From Candidatus Falkowbacteria bacterium CG23_combo_of_CG06-09_8_20_14_all_49_15 (lineage in GTDB: Bacteria > Patescibacteriota > Patescibacteriia > Patescibacteriales > UM-FILTER-48-10), in the NCBI GenBank assembly GCA_002771615.1, contig PCSD01000025.1, positions 22,349-49,092 on the forward strand: a DNA stretch of 26,744 nucleotides, in the 5' to 3' direction. The notes under the pieces were generated by a model that was given only the letters and a program-made list of their open reading frames with translations, had not been told where the DNA came from and did not search any database. Both the position numbers and the translations under genes were made by a program. Each line of letters opens with the position of its first letter. Position 1 is the first letter of the stretch. Shown one piece after another: positions 1-8,427 of the stretch.

Positions 1-44
1 ATTTTCACGGTTTGGCTGGATCCCGCTGGCTGGAATTTATAACT

Positions 45-755
45 ATGCGTTGGCTGGATAAAAAAACAACACGTGCGATTATTTTCACGGCTTTAGTGTC
101 AGCGGCCATGGTTTCTTTCCTATTCCTTAACAAACCGGCCGGGCCGGAAGTCTTACCCGGCCCGGAGCCATTGCTTGTTTTGCAAAATCTGTCCCGGCTC
201 TTGGCCGGATCCCTGGTTTCATACCAAAACAGCCAGTGGGAAGATTTTGCCGCGCGCCTTACGGATGTTAACGGTTTTTGGCAGTCGGTTACCCCGTCTT
301 TCCGGTCCGCGGCGCCGGCGCCATCGGCCATCACCAACAAATGGCCGGACAAAATGTCCAGGCTGGATTCTTGGCTGGCCGAAGCCGACCGTCAGGCCCA
401 GGAAAAAAATTATGCCCGGGCCGCGGACCAAATCAACCAGGCTTTATCCCTGGCCGCGGAAATATTGGCGGATAAGCGCCAGGCGGATCCCAGCGCGGCT
501 TGGCTGGATTTCTATCGCGCTTACCAGCCGATCATCGCCCTTTCCTCCAAAAATGATATTGCGCCGTACTGGGAAGAGATTAAATTCCGTTTTACCGCCC
601 TAAAACAATTCCCTCTGGGCGCGCAATATGAGCGAACGCTGGCGGATTTGGAAGCGGCGATCGGACAGATGGATAAAAGCCTGGACGGCCCGGATTTTCT
701 GGCGGCCAAAGAGAAAATAAATATAATTTTCCTGGGTTTTTTTGATCGCGATTGA
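45..755 (+). CDS. Hypothetical membrane-anchored protein
   Basis: I do not recognise this 236-residue protein. The ATG at 45 is preferred over the TTG at 12 because a short basic stretch (MRWLDKK) is followed directly by a hydrophobic segment (about residues 9-30, ending FLFLNKP). This looks like an uncleaved N-terminal anchor with the rest outside the membrane. The frame is open to the left edge, so a longer N-terminus cannot be excluded. The rest is mainly helical: a Gln/Ala-rich stretch around residues 105-140 (AEADRQAQEKNYARAADQIN) resembles a tetratricopeptide-like or coiled-coil helix pair. It ends with TGA just before the promoter of the FN3 gene, and it heads a run of plus-strand envelope genes. 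Its function is unknown; a structural role in the envelope is only inferred from position. Confidence 0.6.
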   Translation: MRWLDKKTTRAIIFTALVSAAMVSFLFLNKPAGPEVLPGPEPLLVLQNLSRLLAGSLVSYQNSQWEDFAARLTDVNGFWQSVTPSFRSAAPAPSAITNKWPDKMSRLDSWLAEADRQAQEKNYARAADQINQALSLAAEILADKRQADPSAAWLDFYRAYQPIIALSSKNDIAPYWEEIKFRFTALKQFPLGAQYERTLADLEAAIGQMDKSLDGPDFLAAKEKINIIFLGFFDRD

Positions 756-782
756 CGGCTCGGCCGTTTTTGGCCATTTTTT

Positions 783-812
783 TAGACAAGCCGTCAAGAA
801 ATGTGTTATATT
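783..812 (+). promoter_or_regulatory. Sigma70-type promoter for the FN3 protein gene
   Basis: A TAGACA -35 box (783-788) and a TATATT -10 box (807-812) are 18 bases apart, with an extended -10 TG at 804-805. This leaves a leader of roughly 60 bases before the ATG at 878. A GGCC-TTTTT-GGCC mini-hairpin followed by seven T just upstream (about 757-782) could be a weak terminator for the preceding gene. Confidence 0.5.
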
Positions 813-877
813 ATAGCCAGCAGATAAACTTTGGTTTTTCTGGCTCAGCAAAGACGCCGAAAGTCAGAGGTTTTCAT

Positions 878-2428
878 ATGAAAAAAAATTTTTTATTGGT
901 CAATCTGGTGGTTTTACTGTTTATGATATTTTTTTGCCTGGGCATCGGCTTGTATTTCGCGCAAAAAATGTCTGCTCTGTTCCGGCCCGCGGCCGCGGAA
1001 GAGACAGAAGAGGATAAGACGCCGCCCGCGATCTCGGATATAAAAATCGGGCAAACGACCGCCACTTCCACCCTGATCACTTGGCAGACGGACGAGCAGT
1101 CCGATTCGCTGGTCAATTTCGGCCTGGATAAGCGCTATGGCGTCAGTCGCGATCCCCGTTTTGATAAAACCAGCCATGAGATTCTCTTGGATGAACTATT
1201 GCCGGCTACGACTTATTATTTCCGCGTGATTTCTTCGGATGCCGCCGGCAACCAGGGCATATCCAGCGATTACATATTTACCACTGCAGGAGAGGAGGAG
1301 CAGAAAAAGGGCGCGGGCAGCGAAGGGGTGAGCGGGGAAGGCAAAAAGGGCGAAGGCCAGACGATCGTGGAAGAGACCAAGGAGATTCTCCAGAAAATCA
1401 CCACTGAGCAGAGCTTGGTCGTTTTGCAGGCGGAAATCCGGGAAACCGCGGAAGCGAACATTGAGCCGCCGACCATCATTTTGGATTTGGCGGAAGTGGA
1501 AGTCGGCGTGGATTGGGCGCGGATCAGTTGGGAAACGGACAAGGAAGGCAATTCCATCGTGGCGATCGCCAGCGAAGCTGACTACCGGCCGGACCGCGAG
1601 AATCCTTATGATTGGAAAATCGGCGAGCCGGACATCTATTCTTTGGCGCACGAGGTGCTGATCAAGAATCTGCGGCCGGCCACGACCTACCATTTCCAAG
1701 TTTCCTCGCAGTCCGTCCTCGGTCTGACCGGCCGGAGCCGCGATAAGACTTTCCGGACCAAATCCGTCCAGCCGGAAATCTACAACATCAGCATCACCAA
1801 GATTGAAGAAGAAGCGGCCACGATCAGTTTTGTCACGAACGTGCCTTGTTCGTCAATTTTGGAATATGTGAATATGGAAAGCGGCCGGGCAAAGCTGGAA
1901 GGGAACACCAGCTTTATCACCGTCCATTCTGTCCGCCTGACCAATCTGATTTATGATACTTATTATTCGGTTGTGATCCGGGTAGAGAGCGAAGAAGGGG
2001 AAAAGTCCCAGAGCGAGGCCTTGACTTTCCTGACCATCAAGGACAAATTGCCGCCGGCGATTGCCAAAGTCAATACTGAATCAACGCTGTATCCAGGTTC
2101 GGAAAATAAGATCCAGACGATCGCGAGCTGGGAAACGGACGAGCTGTCCGCTTGCCAGTTTTTCTACCATCAGGGCCTGATTGTCGTTGACGAGGGTTTG
2201 TCCCTGCCCAAAGAATCGGAATATTCCACCAAGCACGTGCAGGTGGCCACCAGCTTCCTGCCCGCCACGGTTTATAAATTTTGGCTGGTCTGCGCGGACG
2301 AAGTCGGCAACGAGGCGCGCTCTCAGGATTTCACTTTACTGACGCCTACCCGCGAAGAAAGCATCATTGATATTATCATCAAGAATTTTGAAAGTACTTT
2401 CGGCTGGGTGAAGAAGTTCGGAAAGTAA
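878..2428 (+). CDS. Membrane-anchored protein with four fibronectin type III domains
   Basis: A 516-residue surface protein. ATG 878 is chosen over upstream in-frame starts because it has an AGAGG SD seven bases upstream and is followed by a classic anchor (MKKN, then a hydrophobic run to about residue 26). The remainder is extracytoplasmic. It contains four FN3-like repeats, roughly residues 47-135, 193-296, 297-386 and 387-490. Each carries the W-E/Q-T-D strand motif (WQTDEQSD, WETDKEGN, WETDELSA; the third is degenerate) and the closing L.PATTY/VY.F signature. An acidic linker (EEEQKKGAGSEG onward) separates the first two domains. Such arrays usually mediate adhesion or spacing at the cell surface; no catalytic motif is visible. 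The next genes are an ABC exporter-like pair, but a functional link is only suggested by proximity. Confidence 0.8.
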   Translation: MKKNFLLVNLVVLLFMIFFCLGIGLYFAQKMSALFRPAAAEETEEDKTPPAISDIKIGQTTATSTLITWQTDEQSDSLVNFGLDKRYGVSRDPRFDKTSHEILLDELLPATTYYFRVISSDAAGNQGISSDYIFTTAGEEEQKKGAGSEGVSGEGKKGEGQTIVEETKEILQKITTEQSLVVLQAEIRETAEANIEPPTIILDLAEVEVGVDWARISWETDKEGNSIVAIASEADYRPDRENPYDWKIGEPDIYSLAHEVLIKNLRPATTYHFQVSSQSVLGLTGRSRDKTFRTKSVQPEIYNISITKIEEEAATISFVTNVPCSSILEYVNMESGRAKLEGNTSFITVHSVRLTNLIYDTYYSVVIRVESEEGEKSQSEALTFLTIKDKLPPAIAKVNTESTLYPGSENKIQTIASWETDELSACQFFYHQGLIVVDEGLSLPKESEYSTKHVQVATSFLPATVYKFWLVCADEVGNEARSQDFTLLTPTREESIIDIIIKNFESTFGWVKKFGK

Positions 2429-2593
2429 GTTTGTAGTTATTGCCAGTAAAAAAGTTTGTCAATTATTAAGTTAGAAGGAAGAAATATTTTTAGTGATTTT
2501 TAATCAGGGATTAGGGCTTTTGATAAAACGTTAAAATGGAAAAAAGGCTTTCCCCTAATTAACTAATTCACCAATTAACTAGTCTACTAAACC

Positions 2594-3919
2594 ATGCCCC
2601 AACCAATCGTCCAGCTAAAAAATTTGGATATCACCTATAATATCGGGAAAGAAAACGAATATAAGGCGACTTTTAACGTTAGCATGGAAATTTACCCGGA
2701 AGAATATGTCGCGTTTTTCGGCCCTTCCGGTTGCGGCAAATCAACTCTGTTTTATTCTATTCTCGGCATTTTGGCGCCTTCGGCCGGACAATTGCTGGTC
2801 AAGGGCGAGAATCCATATTCTTTTTCCCCGGAAAAAATGGTGAAATTCCAGACATCCACCATCGGCATCATTTATCAGGCTTTTTATTTGATCAATTCCA
2901 TTTCTGTTTTGGATAATATCGCCCTGCCTTTAATTTTTCACAGTGCCGCGCCTGGGTGGCGGAAAAAGCATGCCCTGTCCTTGTTGCGCCGTTTCGGTAT
3001 TGAACAACACGCGGAAAAATATCCGGATAACCTGTCCGGCGGCCAAAGTCAGAGGGTCAGCGTGGCCCGCGCTCTGGTCAACAATCCGGATATCCTGCTG
3101 GCTGATGAGCCGACTGGCAACCTGGACAGCATCTCCACCAAACAGGTCATGGATGCCCTGGAAGAGATCAACCAGAAAGACAAAAAAACCGTCATTATGA
3201 TCACCCATAACGCGGCCCAGCTCAAATATTGCCATCGGGTTTTTTATATGAAGGATGGCCGTGTGGAAAGAGTGGTGTCTAATCCGGAAAAAAAGCAGAT
3301 TGCCAAGATTGACCGGCAGAAAATGATCGTATCCGAAATTGATACCTTATCCAAACTTTATCCCTATTCCACGCCGATTGAGCTGAAAGTGAAGAGCCTG
3401 GTCAATTATCTGACTCAGGAAATGCCGATTGAGCAGGTGCAGAAACTGGAACGTTCCGTCCAGCTGGTCCTGGAAAGGAAAATCAACAAGCAACAGTTTT
3501 TTGCGTCTCTCCAGGCTGAGCAAAAAAACGGCGGGGTGGGCTTGTCTCCGTCCGCGGCTCGGACAGCGGTCCGGGAAACGGAAAAAATCATGTTGCAATC
3601 GGAGGAAGTGCAGCGCTATCGGCGACGTTTGGAACAGAATAATTTTTTTGAGCGGGAAGGCGATTTAGTCAGGAAAATTTCGGGTTTTTTGGCCGTGGAA
3701 GCGGGCGGAAATCTTAATCCGACCCAGTCTAAAAGGTTGAAAGAGCTTGTTCACCAGCGGGTTTCCGGCTTGATCCGGCAGGAAGAATTCGCGGCGCTGG
3801 CCGCTCTGCCTTTGCCGAATGGCGGTATCGGTTTGGAGCAGAAAACGGCTCAACGGCTGACTTATTATTTTGAAAAGATCATCTGCCAAGGCATTGAAAC
3901 CAAAGGGCATGGCCATTGA
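2594..3919 (+). CDS. MacB/LolD-type ABC transporter ATPase with C-terminal extension
   Basis: Residues 1-228 form a complete LolD/MacB-class nucleotide-binding domain: Walker A GPSGCGKST (43-51), Q-loop Gln95 (GIIYQAF), signature LSGGQ (147-151), Walker B ILLADEP (167-173) and switch His205 (ITHN). Family members are about 220-240 residues; this one has 441. The extra 210 residues are helical and hold two copies of one module (about 267-334 and 361-432). Each runs helix, then a basic V.+R+..I segment, a QQF/EEF...L step, a GG(V/I)GL turn, then A....(x)..EKI. The cognate permease follows 74 bases downstream. MacB/LolCDE systems use ATP-driven movement to extract lipoproteins or expel substrates without threading them through the membrane. 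The 165-base upstream gap shows no convincing SD or promoter. Confidence 0.88.
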   Translation: MPQPIVQLKNLDITYNIGKENEYKATFNVSMEIYPEEYVAFFGPSGCGKSTLFYSILGILAPSAGQLLVKGENPYSFSPEKMVKFQTSTIGIIYQAFYLINSISVLDNIALPLIFHSAAPGWRKKHALSLLRRFGIEQHAEKYPDNLSGGQSQRVSVARALVNNPDILLADEPTGNLDSISTKQVMDALEEINQKDKKTVIMITHNAAQLKYCHRVFYMKDGRVERVVSNPEKKQIAKIDRQKMIVSEIDTLSKLYPYSTPIELKVKSLVNYLTQEMPIEQVQKLERSVQLVLERKINKQQFFASLQAEQKNGGVGLSPSAARTAVRETEKIMLQSEEVQRYRRRLEQNNFFEREGDLVRKISGFLAVEAGGNLNPTQSKRLKELVHQRVSGLIRQEEFAALAALPLPNGGIGLEQKTAQRLTYYFEKIICQGIETKGHGH

Positions 3920-3993
3920 TTATGATTTCAACGACCTGATGATAATTTTTTAATATTTAATTCGCATATCCAGAGGATGCGCAAAATATCATT

Positions 3994-5190
3994 ATGATGA
4001 GAATACAAGATACTTTGAAACTCGCGACCCGTATGTTCCGGACGCGGCCGATGCGGACCTGGCTGACCATCCTGGGCATCGGCGTCGGCATCGCGGCCGT
4101 GGTCATTCTGGTCGGCTTGGGCTATGGCCTGCAGAACATTCTCCTGGAAAAGATCGTGTTCGGCGAGGCGATGCTTTCCCTGAACGTGATGACCCCGCCT
4201 TCCCGGGTGGTGGTGATCAACGACGCCGAGTTGGAGAATTTCCGGAAGATTGAAAATGTCGTGGATGTTGCGCCCATGGTTGGATTTACTGCTCAGGTGA
4301 CCTTTGACAACTTGAATGCCAGCTTGATGCTGCAAGGAGCTTCACCCAAATATTTCCGCTATGCCGGCGTGGTGCCGCTGGCCGGCGAACTTTTTACGGA
4401 CGAGGAAAATGACAGTGTCGTGGTTTCTTCCGCGGTCTTGAAACTGTTTTCCTTGGAAGCGGAACAGATCCTTGGCCAGACAGTAAAATTCACCGCTTTT
4501 ATACCCATGTCCGGGTCAGAAGACATCCAGGAATTGCCCTTGCCCAAGACTTATCGCATTAAAGGGGTGATTGAGGATGACGCTTCAATTTTCGCCTATA
4601 TTCCTTTATCAGAATTCACCGCTAATTTCGCCATTCCTTATTATGACAAAGTCAGAGTTAAAGTTGCTTCCCGGGAATTTTTAGATATAGTGGAAGAGAT
4701 TATCCTGGGTAAGGGTTTCGTGGTAACGGCCTTGTCCAAAACCGTTGATCAGGCCAATAAGATTTTTCGCGGCGTGCAGGTGGTTCTGGCCCTTTTTGGC
4801 GGCATCGCTTTGATCGTTTCGGCGATTGGCATGTTCAATACCATGACTGTCACCCTTTTGGAGCGCACCAAGGAAATCGGCATCATGCGCACCATCGGCG
4901 GTTCGCCGTTTGACATCAAGGTGATGTTTTTGACGGAATCGGTCCTGATGGGTTTTTTGGGCGGCTTGTCCGGCATCGCCATCGGCGTCGGTTCCGGCTT
5001 GCTGATAAATTTTTCTTTGAATATGGTCGCTTTGCGGATGGGCGGGACGGCCATCGCGCTTTTCAAGTTCCCTTTGTTTTTCCTTATCTTTATCGCGGTT
5101 TTTTCCGGCATACTGGGCGGTTTAACCGGGCTTTTTCCTTCCAAACGGGCCGCGTCCCTGAATCCTTTGGATGCCATCCGTTATAGTTAG
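3994..5190 (+). CDS. MacB/FtsX-type ABC transporter permease
   Basis: A 398-residue partner of the ATPase upstream. It has the standard four-helix type VII topology: TM1 at about 22-47 after a basic amphipathic start (RMFRTRPMRTWLTILGI), a large extracytoplasmic MacB_PCD-like domain (about 48-260), then TM2 (264-288), TM3 (316-340) and TM4 (358-385). The FtsX-domain coupling segment LLERTKEIGIMRTIGG and the terminal RAASLNPLDAIRYS are hallmarks of the family. The double ATG at 3994 is the likely start, with no good SD. No membrane-fusion partner (MacA) or outer-membrane channel is encoded nearby, so this may be a stand-alone YknYZ- or BceAB-like exporter serving the neighbouring surface proteins. 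The substrate cannot be deduced. Confidence 0.88.
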   Translation: MMRIQDTLKLATRMFRTRPMRTWLTILGIGVGIAAVVILVGLGYGLQNILLEKIVFGEAMLSLNVMTPPSRVVVINDAELENFRKIENVVDVAPMVGFTAQVTFDNLNASLMLQGASPKYFRYAGVVPLAGELFTDEENDSVVVSSAVLKLFSLEAEQILGQTVKFTAFIPMSGSEDIQELPLPKTYRIKGVIEDDASIFAYIPLSEFTANFAIPYYDKVRVKVASREFLDIVEEIILGKGFVVTALSKTVDQANKIFRGVQVVLALFGGIALIVSAIGMFNTMTVTLLERTKEIGIMRTIGGSPFDIKVMFLTESVLMGFLGGLSGIAIGVGSGLLINFSLNMVALRMGGTAIALFKFPLFFLIFIAVFSGILGGLTGLFPSKRAASLNPLDAIRYS

Positions 5191-5232
5191 TATTATTTAA
5201 TATTACAATAAAAAAAATATAAATCAAATATT

Positions 5233-5261
5233 TTGCAGTGTGTATAACATTGTGGTATAAT
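5233..5261 (+). promoter_or_regulatory. Strong sigma70-type promoter for the 5327 surface protein
   Basis: TTGCAG (5233-5238) and a perfect TATAAT (5256-5261) are 17 bases apart, with an extended -10 TG at 5253-5254. Transcription should start near 5268, giving a leader of about 60 bases with no recognisable SD. Confidence 0.72.
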
Positions 5262-5272
5262 AGAATATATAC

Positions 5273-5281
5273 TGTGGATAA
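5273..5281 (-). promoter_or_regulatory. Perfect DnaA-box 9-mer
   Basis: The sequence TGTGGATAA is the reverse complement of the consensus DnaA box TTATCCACA. It lies just after the predicted transcription start of the 5327 gene, so DnaA binding here could repress that promoter. A second perfect box lies at 7215-7223. A single 9-mer match can also be chance. Confidence 0.35.
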
Positions 5282-5326
5282 AATTTCCAGAAAAAAACCA
5301 AATAAATAAATATTTAGATAATCCCC

Positions 5327-7078
5327 ATGAGCAAAATAATCAAGAAAAAATTGAAAAGGTCTTTGCCGTGGCTGACAATCATCACGCTTGTCAGCTCTTT
5401 GGCTGTCGGCCTTTCTTTTAATTTGGATTTTCAAAAATTAGTAAAGACCACGGTTCAGGAAGGCGGTTTAAATTTGCCTTTGAACCAAGCCCAGGCAGAT
5501 TTGGCCACGACTTCCGTAACAGTGCAGAACGCGCCGCCGGAAATCACCAATGGACCGGCGGAAGATCCCGTTTCCACATCCACCAGCCCGATCAATCTGG
5601 GCGACCAGATCGGCTTCCGGGCGACCGGCAACGATCCGGAAAATAACAATTACTATTTAATCGTTTGTACGACCAATGACGTAACCCCTGGTCCGCTGGG
5701 CGTGGCTCCATCTTGCGGCGGGGTCCAGCTTTGCGTTTCCGACTTGACCGGCGATACGGTGGAAGCGGTGTGCTACCACACCGTAACCGATCCGCCGGCG
5801 GAAAGCCGCGACTGGTATGGATTCATCTGCGATAACCATGCCAGCGAAGCGGATTGCTCGCCGGCTAACCAAGGGTCAGGGGACAGCGGCTCGCCCTTTT
5901 TCATCAACCACGCTCCGCTTTTTGACGACGTGAATACGACCGTTGATAGCCAGGCGCCCGGCGGGACTTTCACGGTTGTCGCTTCCACGACCGATTATGA
6001 CATCCAAGGTGGGAATGACGAACAGCATCTTTATGTCTGCCTGACGAACAGCTGGGCCACTTCCACCGGCTGCGCCATTGAACTTTGCCATGGCACTTCC
6101 ACGGCGCCGGTTGATCCGTCCTGCAGTTTCAGCACAACCACGGTCGCGGTGGACGACACTTATAATTATTACGCGTTCGTGATGGACTGGCATAATATGC
6201 CTTCGGCCGGCAATCCCCAGACCGGTACTTATACGGTCATTAATGTCGCGCCTTTTGTCACGAATATCATCTTGAATAACAGCATCAACATCCAGCCCAA
6301 TCTGAAGTACGCGCCTGAATACGAAGCTTCTTCAACTTTTCAAGTGTCAGATTATAACAGCTGTCTGGATATCGTATCCGCGACTGGCACGATTTATTGG
6401 GAAAGCGCTACGAACGGCTTCAATTGCACAGCCGATGACGATGATTGCTATCAGATCCTGTCCACGAGTTGCGCGTATGTTTCCGGGACTTGCGCTGACG
6501 CGACGGACGCGACCGCCGATTACACCTGCACGACTACGATCGCATTCCACGCCCAGCCCACGGATGCTTTAAGCAACCAGGCCGTCACCGCCTGGTTCGG
6601 GGCCGCGTCCGCGGCCGATGAGCTTTTGCACAGCACCACTTCCGTATCCAGCGCGGGCGTGGATGTTGCCACGAATAGCGGCCTGGATGTGCAGGAACCG
6701 GAAATCGCTTACGGCGCGATCAAAGGCGCCCAGAACAGCCAGGACCAGAACGGCACGACCACCGTGGAAAATTACGGTAATTCTCCGATTAACGTGGATG
6801 TCAGCGGAGTCAATATGCTGCGGGACGGCGGCGCCGGCACCCTTGATGTTTTCAATCAGGTTTACGGCTTGGATCCGTTCACCTACCCCTTGGCCAGTTA
6901 TTACCTTTATTCCACTACCACTCAGGAAGTTGATATTACCGCGCCGAAACCGGTCACCGGCGCTACCGATGTTGAGGATGATATTTATTGGGGCATCGGC
7001 ATCCCGGGTGGCACGCCTTCCGGCGATTATTACGGATCAAACACGATTGCGGTCCGTTTGGACGGATCTGGTTGGTAA
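5327..7078 (+). CDS. Large secreted Cys/Thr-rich surface protein, family unknown
   Basis: A 583-residue protein with a basic N-terminus (MSKIIKKKLKRS) and one hydrophobic segment (about 14-30), consistent with a signal peptide or anchor. The mature part is rich in Thr, Ser, Asp and Asn. It shows recurring Ig-like strand patterns: NAPPEIT at the start, then NHAPLFDDV and NVAPFVTNI each open a new roughly 100-residue unit. Each unit carries paired cysteines (YLIVCTTND, LYVCLTNSW, GFICDNHASEADC, CTADDDDC), suggesting disulfide-stabilised domains. The C-terminus (from about 455) has no cysteines and is Gly/Thr-rich. No catalytic motif is seen. The overall look matches the giant or mid-size adhesin-like proteins common in Patescibacteria (inference). 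It has its own promoter and terminator, so it is a monocistronic unit. Confidence 0.75.
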   Translation: MSKIIKKKLKRSLPWLTIITLVSSLAVGLSFNLDFQKLVKTTVQEGGLNLPLNQAQADLATTSVTVQNAPPEITNGPAEDPVSTSTSPINLGDQIGFRATGNDPENNNYYLIVCTTNDVTPGPLGVAPSCGGVQLCVSDLTGDTVEAVCYHTVTDPPAESRDWYGFICDNHASEADCSPANQGSGDSGSPFFINHAPLFDDVNTTVDSQAPGGTFTVVASTTDYDIQGGNDEQHLYVCLTNSWATSTGCAIELCHGTSTAPVDPSCSFSTTTVAVDDTYNYYAFVMDWHNMPSAGNPQTGTYTVINVAPFVTNIILNNSINIQPNLKYAPEYEASSTFQVSDYNSCLDIVSATGTIYWESATNGFNCTADDDDCYQILSTSCAYVSGTCADATDATADYTCTTTIAFHAQPTDALSNQAVTAWFGAASAADELLHSTTSVSSAGVDVATNSGLDVQEPEIAYGAIKGAQNSQDQNGTTTVENYGNSPINVDVSGVNMLRDGGAGTLDVFNQVYGLDPFTYPLASYYLYSTTTQEVDITAPKPVTGATDVEDDIYWGIGIPGGTPSGDYYGSNTIAVRLDGSGW

Positions 7079-7096
7079 AATTCGCTTTCTTTAAAT

Positions 7097-7132
7097 ATAG
7101 CCCCGACACCACTGAGGTCGGGGCTATTTATT
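7097..7132 (+). terminator. Intrinsic terminator after the 5327 gene
   Basis: An 11-bp perfect stem (ATAGCCCCGAC at 7097-7107 with GTCGGGGCTAT at 7117-7127), a 9-base loop, and a T-rich tail starting TTATTTT, 19 bases after the stop codon. Confidence 0.9.
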
Positions 7133-7138
7133 TTGGGG

Positions 7139-7203
7139 TTATTTAACTATAATTATATTTGCTTGAAATTATCTAATTATTATAGTATATTATAGTTAAA
7201 TAA
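7139..7203 (+). repeat. 15-bp perfect inverted repeat bracketing a promoter
   Basis: The left arm TTATTTAACTATAAT (7139-7153) and the right arm ATTATAGTTAAATAA (7189-7203) are perfect reverse complements separated by 35 bases. A -35/-10 pair lies between and overlapping the arms: the right arm covers the end of the -10 box and the predicted start site. This is the geometry expected for a two-site operator that can loop, though a purely structural AT-rich palindrome is possible. Confidence 0.6.
7163..7191 (+). promoter_or_regulatory. Sigma70-type promoter inside the inverted repeat
   Basis: TTGAAA (7163-7168) and TATATT (7186-7191) are 17 bases apart. The predicted start near 7198 lies in the right arm of the inverted repeat and leaves a very AT-rich leader of about 140 bases before the GTG at 7337. 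It could serve the four-gene run from 7337 to 12592. Confidence 0.55.
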
Positions 7204-7214
7204 TTTAATTTAAG

Positions 7215-7223
7215 TTATCCACA
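7215..7223 (+). promoter_or_regulatory. Perfect DnaA-box 9-mer in an AT-rich intergenic region
   Basis: TTATCCACA matches the DnaA-box consensus exactly and sits in the 258-base, strongly AT-rich gap between 7079 and 7336. Apart from the terminator, inverted repeat and promoter listed here, that gap shows nothing else. No dnaA or dnaN gene is in the window, so an origin call is not supported. Confidence 0.35.
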
Positions 7224-7336
7224 GGAAAGAATTTTTTTTATTTAATATTTAAATATAAAATTCATAAGTTAAATACATAAGTCCAATTATTATCTAAAAA
7301 TAAGTTTGGAAAAATTATTTTGCTAATTTTAAGATT

Positions 7337-8404
7337 GTGTCTATTTTTATAGGCAAAAAAACTTTTTTTACTTCATTATTTTTTACTCTCCTGGCTTTTA
7401 CGGTTTTAATCAGGCCGGCGCAGGCTGGTTTTGGCATTTCTCCGCCCTATGTCAAGTCTGACCGTTTAATCCCCGGCACTCGTTATGAACAAATTGTCAC
7501 TTTGCTTCGGTCATTGGCGGAAAATGATTTGCTGGCGAGCATCACGGTCAATGCTCCGGAGATTGAAGACTGGATTACCCTGGAACAGGGGACATCATTC
7601 ACCCTGCCCAAAGACAAGCTCCAGGTGCCGATGAAGGTCATCGTGGACGCGCCCAAAGGAGCGGCCTTGGGTAATTATCGCGGCCATATCAACATCCGCA
7701 TCTCATCCAAAGATGGTGAAACCAGCGGCGTGGCCGTGGTTTTGGGCGCCAGGCTGGACATTGATTTGACTTTGACCAGGGAAACATTCCCGGATTTCAA
7801 TGTCCGTCAGGTAAAAATATCGGATTTTGAAGAATTCGGCGCGCCCTGGAAATGGCCGGTTTTTTCTTATTTTTTCTACCGCGTCCGCGCCGCCATCCGC
7901 ATTGAGAATACGGGCAATGTGGCTATAGCGCCTTCACGCGTCCAGCTGGATATTTTTGATGTGAGCCAGAAAAAACTGCTGGAAACCGGTTTTGACACCA
8001 GCTTTAAAAAAGTCAAACCCTATGAAACCAGCGATGTGATCGCCAGTTTTCCGACCAAATTAGGCAAAGGGCAGTATTGGGGGAAAATCAAAGTTTACAA
8101 AGAACAAGACATTCTTTATACCAATGAGATCGCCTTTACCATCGCGGCCAAGGGCGAGCTGGCCGGCGGACCGCCGGCTCTGGGTCCATGGCCGTGGGTG
8201 ATGTTAGCCGCTTTTTGTTTTGTTATTCTCTTGCTTATCCTTTTGCTGATTAAACTGCGGGCTTGGCGCGCTGTCTTCACCATGCTTTTTTGGCTCTTTT
8301 GGCCTCTGCTTTTTATCGGGAAAAAGACATTCCAAGCCGGCCGTTTCCTTAAAGTGAAATTTTTCCGCTGGTTGCGCAAGAAAACGGAAAAATACGACCA
8401 ATAA
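7337..8404 (+). CDS. Signal-peptide protein with Ig-like ectodomain and C-terminal membrane anchor
   Basis: A 355-residue protein starting at GTG 7337, with no SD. Residues 1-30 form a signal peptide with a likely cleavage at AQA-GF. The ectodomain (31-280) opens with GISPPYVKSDRLIPG and has beta-rich stretches resembling DUF916/COG1470-like Ig folds. A typical element is IRIENTGNVAIAP (188-200), the kind of segment found where proteins describe backbone Ig strands. Two hydrophobic segments follow (286-306 and 312-328), then a basic cytoplasmic tail (KVKFFRWLRKKTEKYDQ). No enzyme motif is visible. It is followed after 23 bases by the dockerin gene and probably shares its transcript. The family assignment is tentative; anchored envelope protein is the safe statement. 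Confidence 0.72.
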   Translation: MSIFIGKKTFFTSLFFTLLAFTVLIRPAQAGFGISPPYVKSDRLIPGTRYEQIVTLLRSLAENDLLASITVNAPEIEDWITLEQGTSFTLPKDKLQVPMKVIVDAPKGAALGNYRGHINIRISSKDGETSGVAVVLGARLDIDLTLTRETFPDFNVRQVKISDFEEFGAPWKWPVFSYFFYRVRAAIRIENTGNVAIAPSRVQLDIFDVSQKKLLETGFDTSFKKVKPYETSDVIASFPTKLGKGQYWGKIKVYKEQDILYTNEIAFTIAAKGELAGGPPALGPWPWVMLAAFCFVILLLILLLIKLRAWRAVFTMLFWLFWPLLFIGKKTFQAGRFLKVKFFRWLRKKTEKYDQ

Positions 8405-8427
8405 AAAAATGCTTGCTGATTGCTTAT

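Noticed and set aside
1..90. 10-base repeat ATTTTCACGG at position 1 and at 81
   Set aside because: It is too short, with no extension on either side; likely chance.
3977..3997. Six-codon upstream ORF (MRKISL) overlapping the permease start
   Set aside because: The purine-rich stretch abuts its ATG too closely to act as an SD; a chance ORF is more likely.
7079..7336. Replication origin
   Set aside because: It is AT-rich with one perfect DnaA box, but there is no box cluster and no dnaA, dnaN or other origin-linked gene in the window.
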